Below, one piece after another: positions 35,162-43,035 of a stretch of DNA of 64,000 nt; the first letter of the stretch is position 1, and each line of letters begins with the position of its first letter. A program made the position numbers and the translations under genes. The DNA comes from Streptomyces sp. V3I7. Its GTDB lineage: Bacteria > Actinomycetota > Actinomycetes > Streptomycetales > Streptomycetaceae. The stretch spans positions 3,265,001 through 3,329,000 of the forward strand of contig NZ_JAUSZK010000001.1 of NCBI RefSeq assembly GCF_030817495.1, written 5' to 3'. The notes beneath the pieces are model-generated. The model was not told the origin of the DNA. It searched no databases and saw nothing but the letters and a program-made list of their open reading frames with translations.

Positions 35162-36109
35162 ATGAGCCCCGCCATGTCTGTCCCCCAGCCGCGCACGGTG
35201 CGCTCCGGAGGCGAACTCCGGGTTCTGCGGGCCGCGGTGTTCGCCGCGGTCTGCGTCGTGCTGGCCGCCGCCGGGCACACACTGGCCTCCTGCACCGCCG
35301 TTCCGCTGTGGACGCTGGGCGCCGGCTTCCTGGGCTCCCTCCTGGTCGTGGCGCCGCTCGCCGGGCGGGCACGCTCGCTGCCGGGCATCGCGGCGCTCCT
35401 CGCCGTCGGCCAGACCGTGCTGCACACACTGTTCGGGCTGGGCCAGCACGGAGCGGCCGTCTGGTCGGCGGGCGCCTCGGGCGCGATGTCGATGGGGCCC
35501 ATGGGCCCGATGGGAACCTCGGCCGCACAGTCCCTGGGAACCCTGAAGTCCGCCGAAGTCACGGGGACTTCAGCGGGATCCATGAACGGGATGAGCGACG
35601 CCCTGCTCGTCGAGCGGGCCGCACGGCTCGTCTGCGGCGGCACGACGCCGATCACGCCGGGCCACGCCTACCGGATGCTCTCCGACGCCCGTCTCCTCGA
35701 CGATCCGGGCGGGAACCTGGGCGTGACGAGCGGCGCCCTGCACCACGCGGGCGGCGCGACCGGCGCCCCGGCGGCCCTGCTGGCGTCGCTGCTGCCGTCC
35801 CTGCCGATGCTCCTCGCCCACGCCCTGGCCGCCGTCGCCGTCGGCTGGGTGCTGCGCCGCGGGGATCTGGCGGTGCTGCGCCTGATCGAGCTGTCGGCGC
35901 ACGAGGTGGCCGAGGGGACGCTCGTACGGGCCCTGCGCGCGGCGTGCGCGATGGTGCGCGCCCTGTACGCCGGGCTGCGGCCCGAGCCGGAACCGGGCCC
36001 GCGTGAGCGCCGTACGTCACGGGACGACGTACCGGCCCCACGCACCCTCGCACTCCAGCACACGGTGATCCGACGCGGCCCGCCGTCCGCCCTCGCCGTC
36101 GCCGCCTGA
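35162..36109 (+). CDS. Polytopic membrane protein heading the copper cluster, unknown function
   Basis: The start is unclear (ATG 35159, 35162 or 35174, all without a good ribosome-binding site); 35162 gives 315 residues. There are four or five hydrophobic segments: LRVLRAAVFAAVCVVLAAAGHTLA, VPLWTLGAGFLGSLLVVAPLAG, PGIAALLAVGQTVLHTLFGLGQH and, after a loop, LPMLLAHALAAVAVGWVLRRGD. The loop between helices 3 and 4 is rich in Met and Gly (AMSMGPMGPMGTS ... SMNGMSD) and has His residues (GLGQHG, ALHHAGG). Met/His loops are typical of copper-handling proteins. Position directly before YcnI, Sco and PCuAC supports a copper role, but no named family is recognised. Confidence 0.7.
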   Translation: MSPAMSVPQPRTVRSGGELRVLRAAVFAAVCVVLAAAGHTLASCTAVPLWTLGAGFLGSLLVVAPLAGRARSLPGIAALLAVGQTVLHTLFGLGQHGAAVWSAGASGAMSMGPMGPMGTSAAQSLGTLKSAEVTGTSAGSMNGMSDALLVERAARLVCGGTTPITPGHAYRMLSDARLLDDPGGNLGVTSGALHHAGGATGAPAALLASLLPSLPMLLAHALAAVAVGWVLRRGDLAVLRLIELSAHEVAEGTLVRALRAACAMVRALYAGLRPEPEPGPRERRTSRDDVPAPRTLALQHTVIRRGPPSALAVAA

Positions 36110-36254
36110 CGCGACCGCCGCTCCCCCGTGACCGGGACGGAGAGAGGCCGCCGTCGTGCGGCACGCGCGCGCGTGCACTCCTGGTGCCCGCATCCCGCGC
36201 GCCTCTTCGTCACCTTCGTCAACGGAACTCACTCGGAGTGGAGTGCTCCCTGCC

Positions 36255-36998
36255 ATGAAGCCTTCTCGTATCGCCGCCGCCGCTGCCGTCGCGGGCTCGG
36301 CCGTCCTCGCCCTGTCCGCCCCCGCCTTCGCGCACGTCTCCGTGCAGCCCGAGGGCACGGCCGCCAAGGGCGGCTACGCGGTCATCGACTTCAAGGTCCC
36401 CAACGAGCGCGACAACGCCTCGACCACCAAGCTCGAGGTCAACCTGCCCACCGACCACCCGCTGGCCTCGGTGATGCCGCAGCCCGTCCCCGGCTGGAAG
36501 GTCAAGGTCACCAAGTCCAAGCTGGACAAGCCGCTGGAGATGGAGGGCGAGAAGATCACCGAGGCCGTCACCAAGGTCACCTGGACCGCCGACGGCAAGG
36601 GCGTCGAGCCCGGCTCCTTCCAGAAGTTCCCACTGTCCGTCGGCACGCTGCCCGAGGACACCGACAAGCTCGTCTTCAAGGCGCTGCAGACCTACTCCGA
36701 CAAGGAGGTCGTGCGCTGGATCGAGGTGCCGCGGGACGGCCAGGAGGAGCCCGAGAACCCGGCCCCGACGCTGGAGCTGTCCGCGGCGGACGCGGACTCC
36801 CACGGCGCGGCGGGCGCCGAGGCCGCCTCCGGCGAGGAGAAGGGAACCGAGCCGCCCGCGCGCGCGGACGCCGCCGGCTCCTCCGGCTCCTCCGCGAGTG
36901 ACACCACCGCGCGCGTGCTCGGCGTGGTGGGCATCGTCGTCGGTCTGGCGGGCCTCGCCTTCGGCGTGGTGGCCGGCCGACGGCGGTCCAACGCCTGA
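36255..36998 (+). CDS. YcnI-like (DUF1775) copper-binding exported protein
   Basis: ATG 36255 begins 247 residues. The signal peptide (about 1-26, RIAAAAAVAGSAVLALSAPAFA) is cleaved so that the mature chain starts AHVSVQPEG or HVSVQPEG. An N-terminal His-x-Ser-x is characteristic of YcnI proteins, which bind Cu(II) at the amino terminus. The DUF1775 domain (27-170) has the family strands GGYAVIDFKVPNERDNASTTKLEVNLP and WIEVPRDGQEEPENPAP. An acidic linker and a C-terminal helix (VLGVVGIVVGLAGLAFGVVAG) plus RRRSN anchor it in the membrane. It is the second gene of the copper cluster. A stable hairpin follows it. Confidence 0.9.
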   Translation: MKPSRIAAAAAVAGSAVLALSAPAFAHVSVQPEGTAAKGGYAVIDFKVPNERDNASTTKLEVNLPTDHPLASVMPQPVPGWKVKVTKSKLDKPLEMEGEKITEAVTKVTWTADGKGVEPGSFQKFPLSVGTLPEDTDKLVFKALQTYSDKEVVRWIEVPRDGQEEPENPAPTLELSAADADSHGAAGAEAASGEEKGTEPPARADAAGSSGSSASDTTARVLGVVGIVVGLAGLAFGVVAGRRRSNA

Positions 36999-37016
36999 CA
37001 CCCCTCCGCTCACTGA

Positions 37017-37053
37017 CACGCGCCGGGGCCGTGGCCCGCGGCCCCGGCGCGTG
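37017..37053 (+). terminator. Strong hairpin inside the copper operon
   Basis: CACGCGCCGGGGCCG (37017-37031), 7-base loop, CGGCCCCGGCGCGTG (37039-37053). This perfect 15-bp stem lies between the YcnI gene and sco. It may end the upstream transcript or reduce read-through, giving sco and the genes after it a different level. Confidence 0.7.
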
Positions 37054-37080
37054 CCGCCCTTCACCTCTGGGATTTTCCTG

Positions 37081-37734
37081 ATGCGCAACAAGACGTTCGC
37101 CGCGGCCGTGCTGCTCGCCGGCGCCGCCCTGACGCTGTCCGCCTGCGGCAGCGGCGACAACGGCAAGCCGCCCGTCTCCGTGGTCTCCGACGAGTCCGGC
37201 CAGGACAAGGCCGCGACCGTCCTCGACCAGCCCTTCGAGAAGCCGGACCTGGTCCTCACGGACACGCACGGCAAGAAGTACGAACTCCGCGAGAAGACCA
37301 AGGGCCACCCGACGCTGATCTACTTCGGCTACACGCACTGCCCCGACATCTGCCCGACGACGATGAGCAACATCGCCGTCGCCCTGAAGTCCCTGCCCAA
37401 GGCCGAGCAGGACCGGATGCGGGTCGTGTTCGTCACCACCGACCCCGGCCGCGACACCCCGGCCGAACTCGGCAAGTGGCTCAAGGGCATAGACCCCCGG
37501 TTCACCGGCCTCACCGGCGACTTCGCCACCATCCAGGCGGGTGCCCGCTCCCTCGGCATCTCCATCGAGCCGGCGAAGAAGGACACGAAGGGCGTGGTCA
37601 ACTCCGTCCACGGCACCCAGGTCATCGCCTTCTCGCCGAAGACCGACGGCGGATACGTCCTCTACGGCGAGGACGCCACGGTCGACGACTACACCCAGGG
37701 CCTGCCGAAGATCGCCAAGGGTGCGAACCCGTGA
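37081..37734 (+). CDS. sco: Sco-type copper metallochaperone lipoprotein (SCO1/SenC)
   Basis: ATG 37081 gives 217 residues. The lipoprotein signal ends in the lipobox LSAC with Cys22. The thioredoxin-like domain carries the copper site C87-P-D-I-C91 (YFGYTHCPDICPTTM) and the third ligand H177 (VVNSVHGTQ). Sco proteins hand copper to the Cu(A) centre of cytochrome oxidase; in S. lividans, as I recall, the orthologue also serves other extracytoplasmic copper targets. The stop overlaps the start of the PCuAC gene (GTGA at 37731-37734), so the two are translationally coupled. The Shine-Dalgarno is weak. Confidence 0.95.
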   Translation: MRNKTFAAAVLLAGAALTLSACGSGDNGKPPVSVVSDESGQDKAATVLDQPFEKPDLVLTDTHGKKYELREKTKGHPTLIYFGYTHCPDICPTTMSNIAVALKSLPKAEQDRMRVVFVTTDPGRDTPAELGKWLKGIDPRFTGLTGDFATIQAGARSLGISIEPAKKDTKGVVNSVHGTQVIAFSPKTDGGYVLYGEDATVDDYTQGLPKIAKGANP

Positions 37735-38183
37735 GGCGGCTCGTCCTGCCCGCCGTGCTCCTCGCGGGCACCGTCGCCCTCACGGGCTGCGACGGCGGCG
37801 GGGACTCCGCGGCGCACGTGTCCGTCGGCTCCTCCTACATGCCCCAGCCGGTCTCGGACGAGATGGCCGCCGGTTTCCTCACCGTCGTCAACCGGGGCGG
37901 CACCGCCGACCAGCTGACCTCGGTGACCAGCGACGCGGCGAGCGACGTCACCATGCACAGCACCGCCGGCGGAGCCATGGAGGCGAAGAGCTCCTTCGCC
38001 GTCCCCGCGCACGGCCGGCTCGTGTTCCGCAGCGGCGGCAACCACCTGATGTTCGACGGCCTGAAGCGCAAGCCGAAGCAGGGCGACACCGTCACCGTGA
38101 AGCTGACGTTCGCCAGGTCCGGGACCCTCACCGTCGAGATGCCGGTGAAGTCCGCCACGTACCGACCGCCGACCGGGCACTGA
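37731..38183 (+). CDS. PCu(A)C-type extracytoplasmic copper chaperone lipoprotein
   Basis: GTG 37731 overlaps the sco stop and begins 150 residues. The lipobox LTGC gives Cys20 as the lipid anchor. The cupredoxin-like domain has the family ligands: M75/H76 and M83 in VTMHSTAGGAMEAK, and H105 with M107 in SGGNHLMFDG, the H(M)X10MX21HXM signature of PCu(A)C. Such proteins carry Cu(I) outside the membrane and work with Sco in cytochrome oxidase assembly. The S. lividans counterpart is called ECuC. Thirteen bases separate it from the CopC-CopD gene. Confidence 0.92.
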   Translation: MRRLVLPAVLLAGTVALTGCDGGGDSAAHVSVGSSYMPQPVSDEMAAGFLTVVNRGGTADQLTSVTSDAASDVTMHSTAGGAMEAKSSFAVPAHGRLVFRSGGNHLMFDGLKRKPKQGDTVTVKLTFARSGTLTVEMPVKSATYRPPTGH

Positions 38184-38196
38184 GGGAGGGACCGCC

Positions 38197-40185
38197 GTGA
38201 CACCGACCATCGCACCCCGCCTGCGGACCCTGGTTCTGCTGTTCCTCGCCGTCACCGGCGCGCTCCTCGCGGGCGCCGGGCCGGCGTCCGCGCACGCCGC
38301 GCTGACCGGCAGCGACCCCGCACAGGGCGTGGTGGTCGACCAGGCTCCCACCCAGGTGTCGCTCACCTTCTCCGAGAAGGTGGCGACGGGCGACGACTCG
38401 CTGCACGTCCTCGACCCCGAGGGCAAGCGCGTCGAGACCGGCCCGGCGTCCGACGTGAGCGGGACGACGTACGCCGTGCGGCTGCGCGGCGGGCTGGCCG
38501 ACGGGACGTACACCGTCACCTACCAGGTCGTCTCGGCGGACAGCCATCCCGTCTCGGGCGCCTACACCTTCTCGGTCGGGGCGCCCTCGAAGACCAGCGT
38601 CGCGCTCTCCGGACGGACGGCGGACGACAGCGCGGTGGGCCGGCTCTACGGGTTCGGCCGGTACGTGTCGTACGCCGGGTTCATCGTGCTGGCCGGCGGC
38701 GCCGCCTTCGTCCTCGCCTGCTGGCAGCGCGGCTCGGGCGTACGGGCCGTGCAGCGGTTCGTCGTCGGCGGCTGGCTCACGCTCACCGCGGCCACGCTCG
38801 GGCTCCTGCTGCTGCGCGGCGCCTACACCACCTCCGGAAAGCTCGGCGACGTCCTCGACCTGGCCCTGCTCGGGCAGGTGCTCCAGACCAAGACGGGCGC
38901 CGCGCTGGTGTCCCGGCTGCTGCTGCTCGCCGCGGCCGCGCTGTTCATCGCCGTCCTCTTCGGGGCGTACGCCCACCGCGTGACCGGTGACGGGACCGAC
39001 GCCGACGGCACGGACGCCGAGGACGCGGAGAGCGCGGAGAGCGCGGAGAGCGCGGACGTGGAGCGGCGGGACCTGACGTTCGGGCTCGGGATCGGCGGGG
39101 TCGTGATCGCCGTCGGGCTCGCGGCGAGCTGGGCGATGGCCGAGCACGCCTCCACCGGACTCCAGCCGGGCATCGCGATGCCGGTCGACGTCGTGCACCT
39201 GCTGGCGGTCGCCGCCTGGCTCGGCGGTCTGGCCAGCCTCCTCGTGGCCCTGTACCGGGCGCCCGCGACGGCCCCGGTCGAGGCCGCGGCCGTACGCCGT
39301 TTCTCGCGCGTCGCCTTCGGCTCCGTCCTCGCGCTGGTCGCCACCGGCACCTACCAGTCCTGGCGCCAGCTCGGCTCCTGGCCGGCGTTCACCGCGACCC
39401 GCTACGGCCAGCTGCTCCTCGTCAAGATCGGGCTCGTCCTGCTGCTGGTCGGCATCGCGTGGATCTCGCGGCGCTGGACTGCCCGTCTCGGGGACACGGC
39501 GGCCTCCGAGGACACCGAGACGGAGGCGGAGGAGCCCGAGAAGGCGAGCGTGGCGCGGGTGACGTCACCGGCTACGGCCGGGGAACCCAGTGCCGCGGCC
39601 GACTCCGCGCGGGCCCGGCAGCTGGCCCGGCAGCGGGCCGCCGTGGACACCGCCCGGCAGAAGCGGCTCCGGGACGCCGACCCGCACCGGTTCGGCCTGC
39701 GCCGCTCGGTGCTCGCGGAGGCCGGGGTCGCCGTCGTCCTGCTCGCCGTCACGACCGTGCTGACACAGACCGAGCCGGGGCGCACCGAGCAGGCGGCCCG
39801 GGCCGCCACGTCCGCGTCGTCCTCCGCGGCGTCCGGCGAGTCCGGGGCACTGACCCTGGACATGCCCTTCGACACGGGCGGCAGGAACGGAAAGGGCGTC
39901 GTACGGCTCGATCTCGATCCCGCGCGCGTGGGCGGCAACTCGCTGCACGTCTACGTCCAGCGGCCCGACGGCCGGGCGTACGACATTCCCGAGGTGAAGC
40001 TCGCCTTCACCCTCACCGCCAAGAAGATCGGCCCGCTCTCCGTGGCCCCCGACCACATCACCACCGGACACTGGGCGGCGAACGACGTGCAGATCCCCAT
40101 GGCCGGCGACTGGAAGGTCGCCGTGACCGTGCGGACCTCCGACATCGACCAGGTGACCGTCTCCAAGAACGCGCAGATCGGCTGA
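38197..40185 (+). CDS. CopC-CopD fusion copper protein (YcnJ-like) with C-terminal YtkA/FixH-like domain
   Basis: GTG 38197 (GGAGGGA upstream) gives 662 residues. After the signal peptide (1-32) the mature protein starts with His33 (HAALTGSDPAQG), the histidine-brace residue of CopC; the CopC domain runs to about 125 and has SADSHPVSGAYTFSV. Eight or so helices (about 148-430) form the CopD domain, interrupted by an acidic repeat loop (DAEDAESAESAESADVE). A charged segment (430-505), another helix (about 510-525) and an exported beta-domain (about 545-662, MPFDTGGRNGKGVVRLDLDP ... HWAANDVQIPMAGDWKVAVTVR) follow. It probably brings copper across the membrane. The next gene starts nine bases after its stop. 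Confidence 0.9.
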   Translation: MTPTIAPRLRTLVLLFLAVTGALLAGAGPASAHAALTGSDPAQGVVVDQAPTQVSLTFSEKVATGDDSLHVLDPEGKRVETGPASDVSGTTYAVRLRGGLADGTYTVTYQVVSADSHPVSGAYTFSVGAPSKTSVALSGRTADDSAVGRLYGFGRYVSYAGFIVLAGGAAFVLACWQRGSGVRAVQRFVVGGWLTLTAATLGLLLLRGAYTTSGKLGDVLDLALLGQVLQTKTGAALVSRLLLLAAAALFIAVLFGAYAHRVTGDGTDADGTDAEDAESAESAESADVERRDLTFGLGIGGVVIAVGLAASWAMAEHASTGLQPGIAMPVDVVHLLAVAAWLGGLASLLVALYRAPATAPVEAAAVRRFSRVAFGSVLALVATGTYQSWRQLGSWPAFTATRYGQLLLVKIGLVLLLVGIAWISRRWTARLGDTAASEDTETEAEEPEKASVARVTSPATAGEPSAAADSARARQLARQRAAVDTARQKRLRDADPHRFGLRRSVLAEAGVAVVLLAVTTVLTQTEPGRTEQAARAATSASSSAASGESGALTLDMPFDTGGRNGKGVVRLDLDPARVGGNSLHVYVQRPDGRAYDIPEVKLAFTLTAKKIGPLSVAPDHITTGHWAANDVQIPMAGDWKVAVTVRTSDIDQVTVSKNAQIG

Positions 40186-40193
40186 ATCGCACC

Positions 40194-41486
40194 ATGGGTG
40201 ACCAGTCCACGGCGGCAACCGCCGCCGAGAAGACCGAAGGGGCCGTCTCCGGGAACGGCGGCGCCGAATCGGGCCTGTCCCGCCGGACGCTGCTCGGCAC
40301 CGCCGGGGCCACCGGCCTCGCGCTCGGCGCGGCGGGCGGGGCCGTGGGCTACGCCGCCGCGCCCGCCCAGGCCACGCCGCTCACCTCCGTGGGCAGCGGC
40401 CGGGCGATGTTTCACGGGAAACATCAGCCCGGCATCACCGAGGGCCTCCAGGCCCACGGCCATCTCGTCGCCTTCGACCTGAGGGCCGGCGCGGGCCGCA
40501 GGGAGGCCGCCGCGCTGCTGCGCCGCTGGTCGGCGACGGCCGAGCGGCTGATGGCGGGCGAGCCGGCCGCGCACGACGACACGGACGTGACCCGGGGCTC
40601 CGGCCCCTCCTCGCTCACGGTCACCTTCGGCTTCGGACACAGCTTCTTCTCCCGTACCGGGCTGGAGAAACAGCGGCCGGCCGCCCTCGATCCGCTGCCC
40701 GCCTTCTCCTCCGACCATCTGGACAAGGCGCGCAGCAACGGCGACCTGTGGGTGCAGATCGGCGCCGACGACGCCTTCGTCGCCTTCCACGCCCTGCGCG
40801 CCGTCCAGAAGGACGCGGGCAGCGCCGCCCGCGTCCGCTGGCAGATGAACGGTTTCAACCGCTCGCCGGGTGCCACCGCCCGCCCGATGACGGCCCGCAA
40901 CCTGATGGGCCAGATCGACGGCACCCGCAACCCCCAGCCGGCCGACTCCGACTTCGACCGGCGGATCTTCGTCCCACCGTCCGGTTCGAACGACCCCGCC
41001 TGGATGGCGAACGGCTCCTACGCCGTCGTACGCCGGATCCGCATGCTCCTCGACGACTGGGAGAAGCTGTCGGTCCCGGCCCAGGAGCGCGTCATCGGGC
41101 GCCGCAAGTCCGACGGGGCGCCGCTGTCCGGGGGCACCGAGACGACCGCGATGGACCTGGAGAAGGCGAACGCCCGGGGCGAGTACGTCGTCCCGCTCAA
41201 CGCGCACGCCCGGATCAGCCGCCCCGACCAGAACGGGGGCGCGGCGATGCTCCGGCGCCCGTTCTCCTTCCATGACGGCTTCGACGCGGACGGGGTGCCC
41301 GACGCGGGGCTGCTCTTCGTCTGCTGGCAGGCCGACCCGCTGCGCGGCTTCGTGCCCGTGCAGCGCAAGCTCGACCGGGGCGACGCGCTGTCGGCGTTCC
41401 TCCGGCACGAGTCGAGCGGCCTGTTCGCGGTGCCGGGCGGCGCCGGGCGGGGCGAGTACGTGGGGCAGCGGCTGCTGGAGGGCTGA
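40194..41486 (+). CDS. dtpA: Tat-secreted dye-decolourising (DyP-type) heme peroxidase
   Basis: ATG 40194 begins 430 residues. The twin-arginine signal is SRRTLLG (Arg30-Arg31) followed by a hydrophobic stretch, with a cleavage site near AQA-TP. The DyP fold shows FHGKHQPGI, the catalytic motif GQIDG (Asp near residue 242), the distal-pocket region RISRPDQNGGAAMLRRPFSF and the proximal heme His in NAHAR (near residue 339). DtpA of S. lividans, encoded after the same Sco/ECuC genes, is a Tat-exported peroxidase linked to extracytoplasmic copper delivery. This is the last gene of the cluster. A parS-like sequence is written into codons 72-77. Confidence 0.93.
   Translation: MGDQSTAATAAEKTEGAVSGNGGAESGLSRRTLLGTAGATGLALGAAGGAVGYAAAPAQATPLTSVGSGRAMFHGKHQPGITEGLQAHGHLVAFDLRAGAGRREAAALLRRWSATAERLMAGEPAAHDDTDVTRGSGPSSLTVTFGFGHSFFSRTGLEKQRPAALDPLPAFSSDHLDKARSNGDLWVQIGADDAFVAFHALRAVQKDAGSAARVRWQMNGFNRSPGATARPMTARNLMGQIDGTRNPQPADSDFDRRIFVPPSGSNDPAWMANGSYAVVRRIRMLLDDWEKLSVPAQERVIGRRKSDGAPLSGGTETTAMDLEKANARGEYVVPLNAHARISRPDQNGGAAMLRRPFSFHDGFDADGVPDAGLLFVCWQADPLRGFVPVQRKLDRGDALSAFLRHESSGLFAVPGGAGRGEYVGQRLLEG
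40408..40423. other. parS-like ParB-binding site inside dtpA
   Basis: TGTTTCACGGGAAACA differs from the palindromic parS consensus TGTTTCACGTGAAACA at one base (40417). It encodes Phe-His-Gly-Lys-His with TTT, AAA and CAT, codons that are rare in this genome. That suggests the DNA sequence itself is under selection. Confidence 0.6.
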
Positions 41487-41576
41487 GGGCGGGCCCGCTC
41501 CGGTCGCGGTCACCCCCAGGAGGGGCTCTCATGAGACAGCCGAGCCACCCTTCGTCAGGGCAACTAGGGTGAGGTC

Positions 41577-42509
41577 ATGCCAGCGAGCTATGCGTATCTG
41601 GGTCCCGAGGGCACCTTCACGGAGGTCGCCCTGCGCACGCTTCCGGAGGCCGCGACCCGGGAGCTGATCCCGTACGTGTCGGTGCAGTCCGCCCTGGACG
41701 CGGTGCGCGCCGGTGAGGCCGAGGCCGCGTTCGTGCCGATCGAGAACTCGGTCGAGGGCGGCATCACCGCGACCCTCGACGAACTCGTCGCGGGATCGCC
41801 GCTGATGATCTACCGCGAGGTGCTGCTGTCGATCACCTTCGCGCTGCTGGTCCGGCCCGGCACCAAGCTGTCCGACGTCAAGACGGTCACCGCCCACCCG
41901 GCCGCCCAGCCGCAGGTCCGCAACTGGCTGAAGGCCAACCTCCCGGACGCCCTCTGGGAGTCGGCCGCCTCGAACGCGGACGGTGCCCGCCTGGTCCAGG
42001 AGGGCCGGTACGACGCGGCCTTCGCGGGTGAGTTCGCGGCCGCCCGCTACGGGCTCGTGCCGCTGGAGACCGGCATCCACGACGCGGAGAACGCGCAGAC
42101 CCGGTTCGTGCTGGTGGGCCGGCCCGCCCGGCCCGCGGCCCCGACCGGCGCCGACAAGACCTCCGTCGTGCTGTGGCAGCGCGACGACCATCCCGGTGCG
42201 CTGCGCGATCTGCTCGGCGAGTTCGCCAGCCGCGGCATCAACCTGATGCTGCTCCAGTCCCGGCCCACCGGCGCCGGTATCGGCAACTACTGCTTCTGCG
42301 TCGACGCCGAGGGCCACATCTCCGACCGGCGGATGTCCGAGACCCTGATGGGGCTGAAGCGGCTCTGCCTTCAGGTGCGGTTCCTGGGCTCGTACCCGCG
42401 CGCGGACGTCGGTCCGGAGGGCGTGCGGCCCACGCTGCCAGGCACCTCGGACGAGGAGTTCGCGGCGGCCGCGGACTGGGTGGCGCGCTGCCAGGACGGC
42501 CGGTTCTAG
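41577..42509 (+). CDS. pheA: Prephenate dehydratase
   Basis: ATG 41577 begins 310 residues. The PDT domain (about 1-185) has the opening SYAYLGPEGTFTEVAL, the catalytic Thr in DAENAQTRFVLVG and PIENSVEGGITATLDEL, as expected for the monofunctional actinobacterial enzyme. The ACT regulatory domain (about 195-275) has the phenylalanine-binding segment DHPGALRDLLGEFASRGINLMLLQSRP. It converts prephenate to phenylpyruvate in phenylalanine synthesis and should be feedback-inhibited by Phe. There is no chorismate mutase domain. It is followed by a 526-bp DnaA-box-rich region. Confidence 0.95.
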   Translation: MPASYAYLGPEGTFTEVALRTLPEAATRELIPYVSVQSALDAVRAGEAEAAFVPIENSVEGGITATLDELVAGSPLMIYREVLLSITFALLVRPGTKLSDVKTVTAHPAAQPQVRNWLKANLPDALWESAASNADGARLVQEGRYDAAFAGEFAAARYGLVPLETGIHDAENAQTRFVLVGRPARPAAPTGADKTSVVLWQRDDHPGALRDLLGEFASRGINLMLLQSRPTGAGIGNYCFCVDAEGHISDRRMSETLMGLKRLCLQVRFLGSYPRADVGPEGVRPTLPGTSDEEFAAAADWVARCQDGRF

Positions 42510-42529
42510 TTCCTACCTGCATATTTTCG

Positions 42530-42867
42530 TTATCCACAGGCGTTATCCACAGGGTGGCTTCTCGACCTGGGGACAAGTCGATAACGAAGCGCCACCTAGT
42601 CGACAAATCGCCCCACAGCCCTCAAGTGCACCTCCGACCTCGCACGTCACCCTTCGTCCACCCTTTTCCTTTGATCAATCCTTTGAGGGGAGACTCTTCC
42701 ACTCGAAAGTGGGGATAAACGCGGTTTGCGCCGAGAATCCTCAGCCCGGACCCCGGCCCACGGAGTGATCAATTCCGACGTCCACAGATCTTGCTCACAG
42801 CCTGTGGATAACTCTCCCCGACTGTGGATTCCTGTGGACAAGTGATCTTCAAGTCCCCTATTCCACA
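42530..42867. other. DnaA-box cluster in the pheA-serS intergenic region
   Basis: TTATCCACA occurs at 42530-42538 and 42543-42551 as a tandem 13-bp repeat (CGTTATCCACAGG twice). Its complement lies at 42803-42811, and the complement of TTGTCCACA at 42833-42841. One- or two-mismatch boxes lie at 42568, 42710, 42778, 42823 and 42859. The surroundings (42510-43035) are AT-rich for the genome and hold no gene. Streptomyces chromosomes have DnaA-titrating clusters near oriC (H69, H24 and D78 in S. coelicolor); this may be one of them. Confidence 0.75.
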
Positions 42868-43035
42868 AGGGACTCGAGTCAACCCCGAGGTCGGTGCGTG
42901 CCCCGACCTGGGGGCGCGACACTTTTTATTGACACGGCAGGCCATTCCCGCGACAACGGAACGTAAGCCGCGTTCCGGAACCGCGACGGAATAGTGATTC
43001 GTGGGCCGGAACCCGGCACCGGTAGCCTTGGGCCC

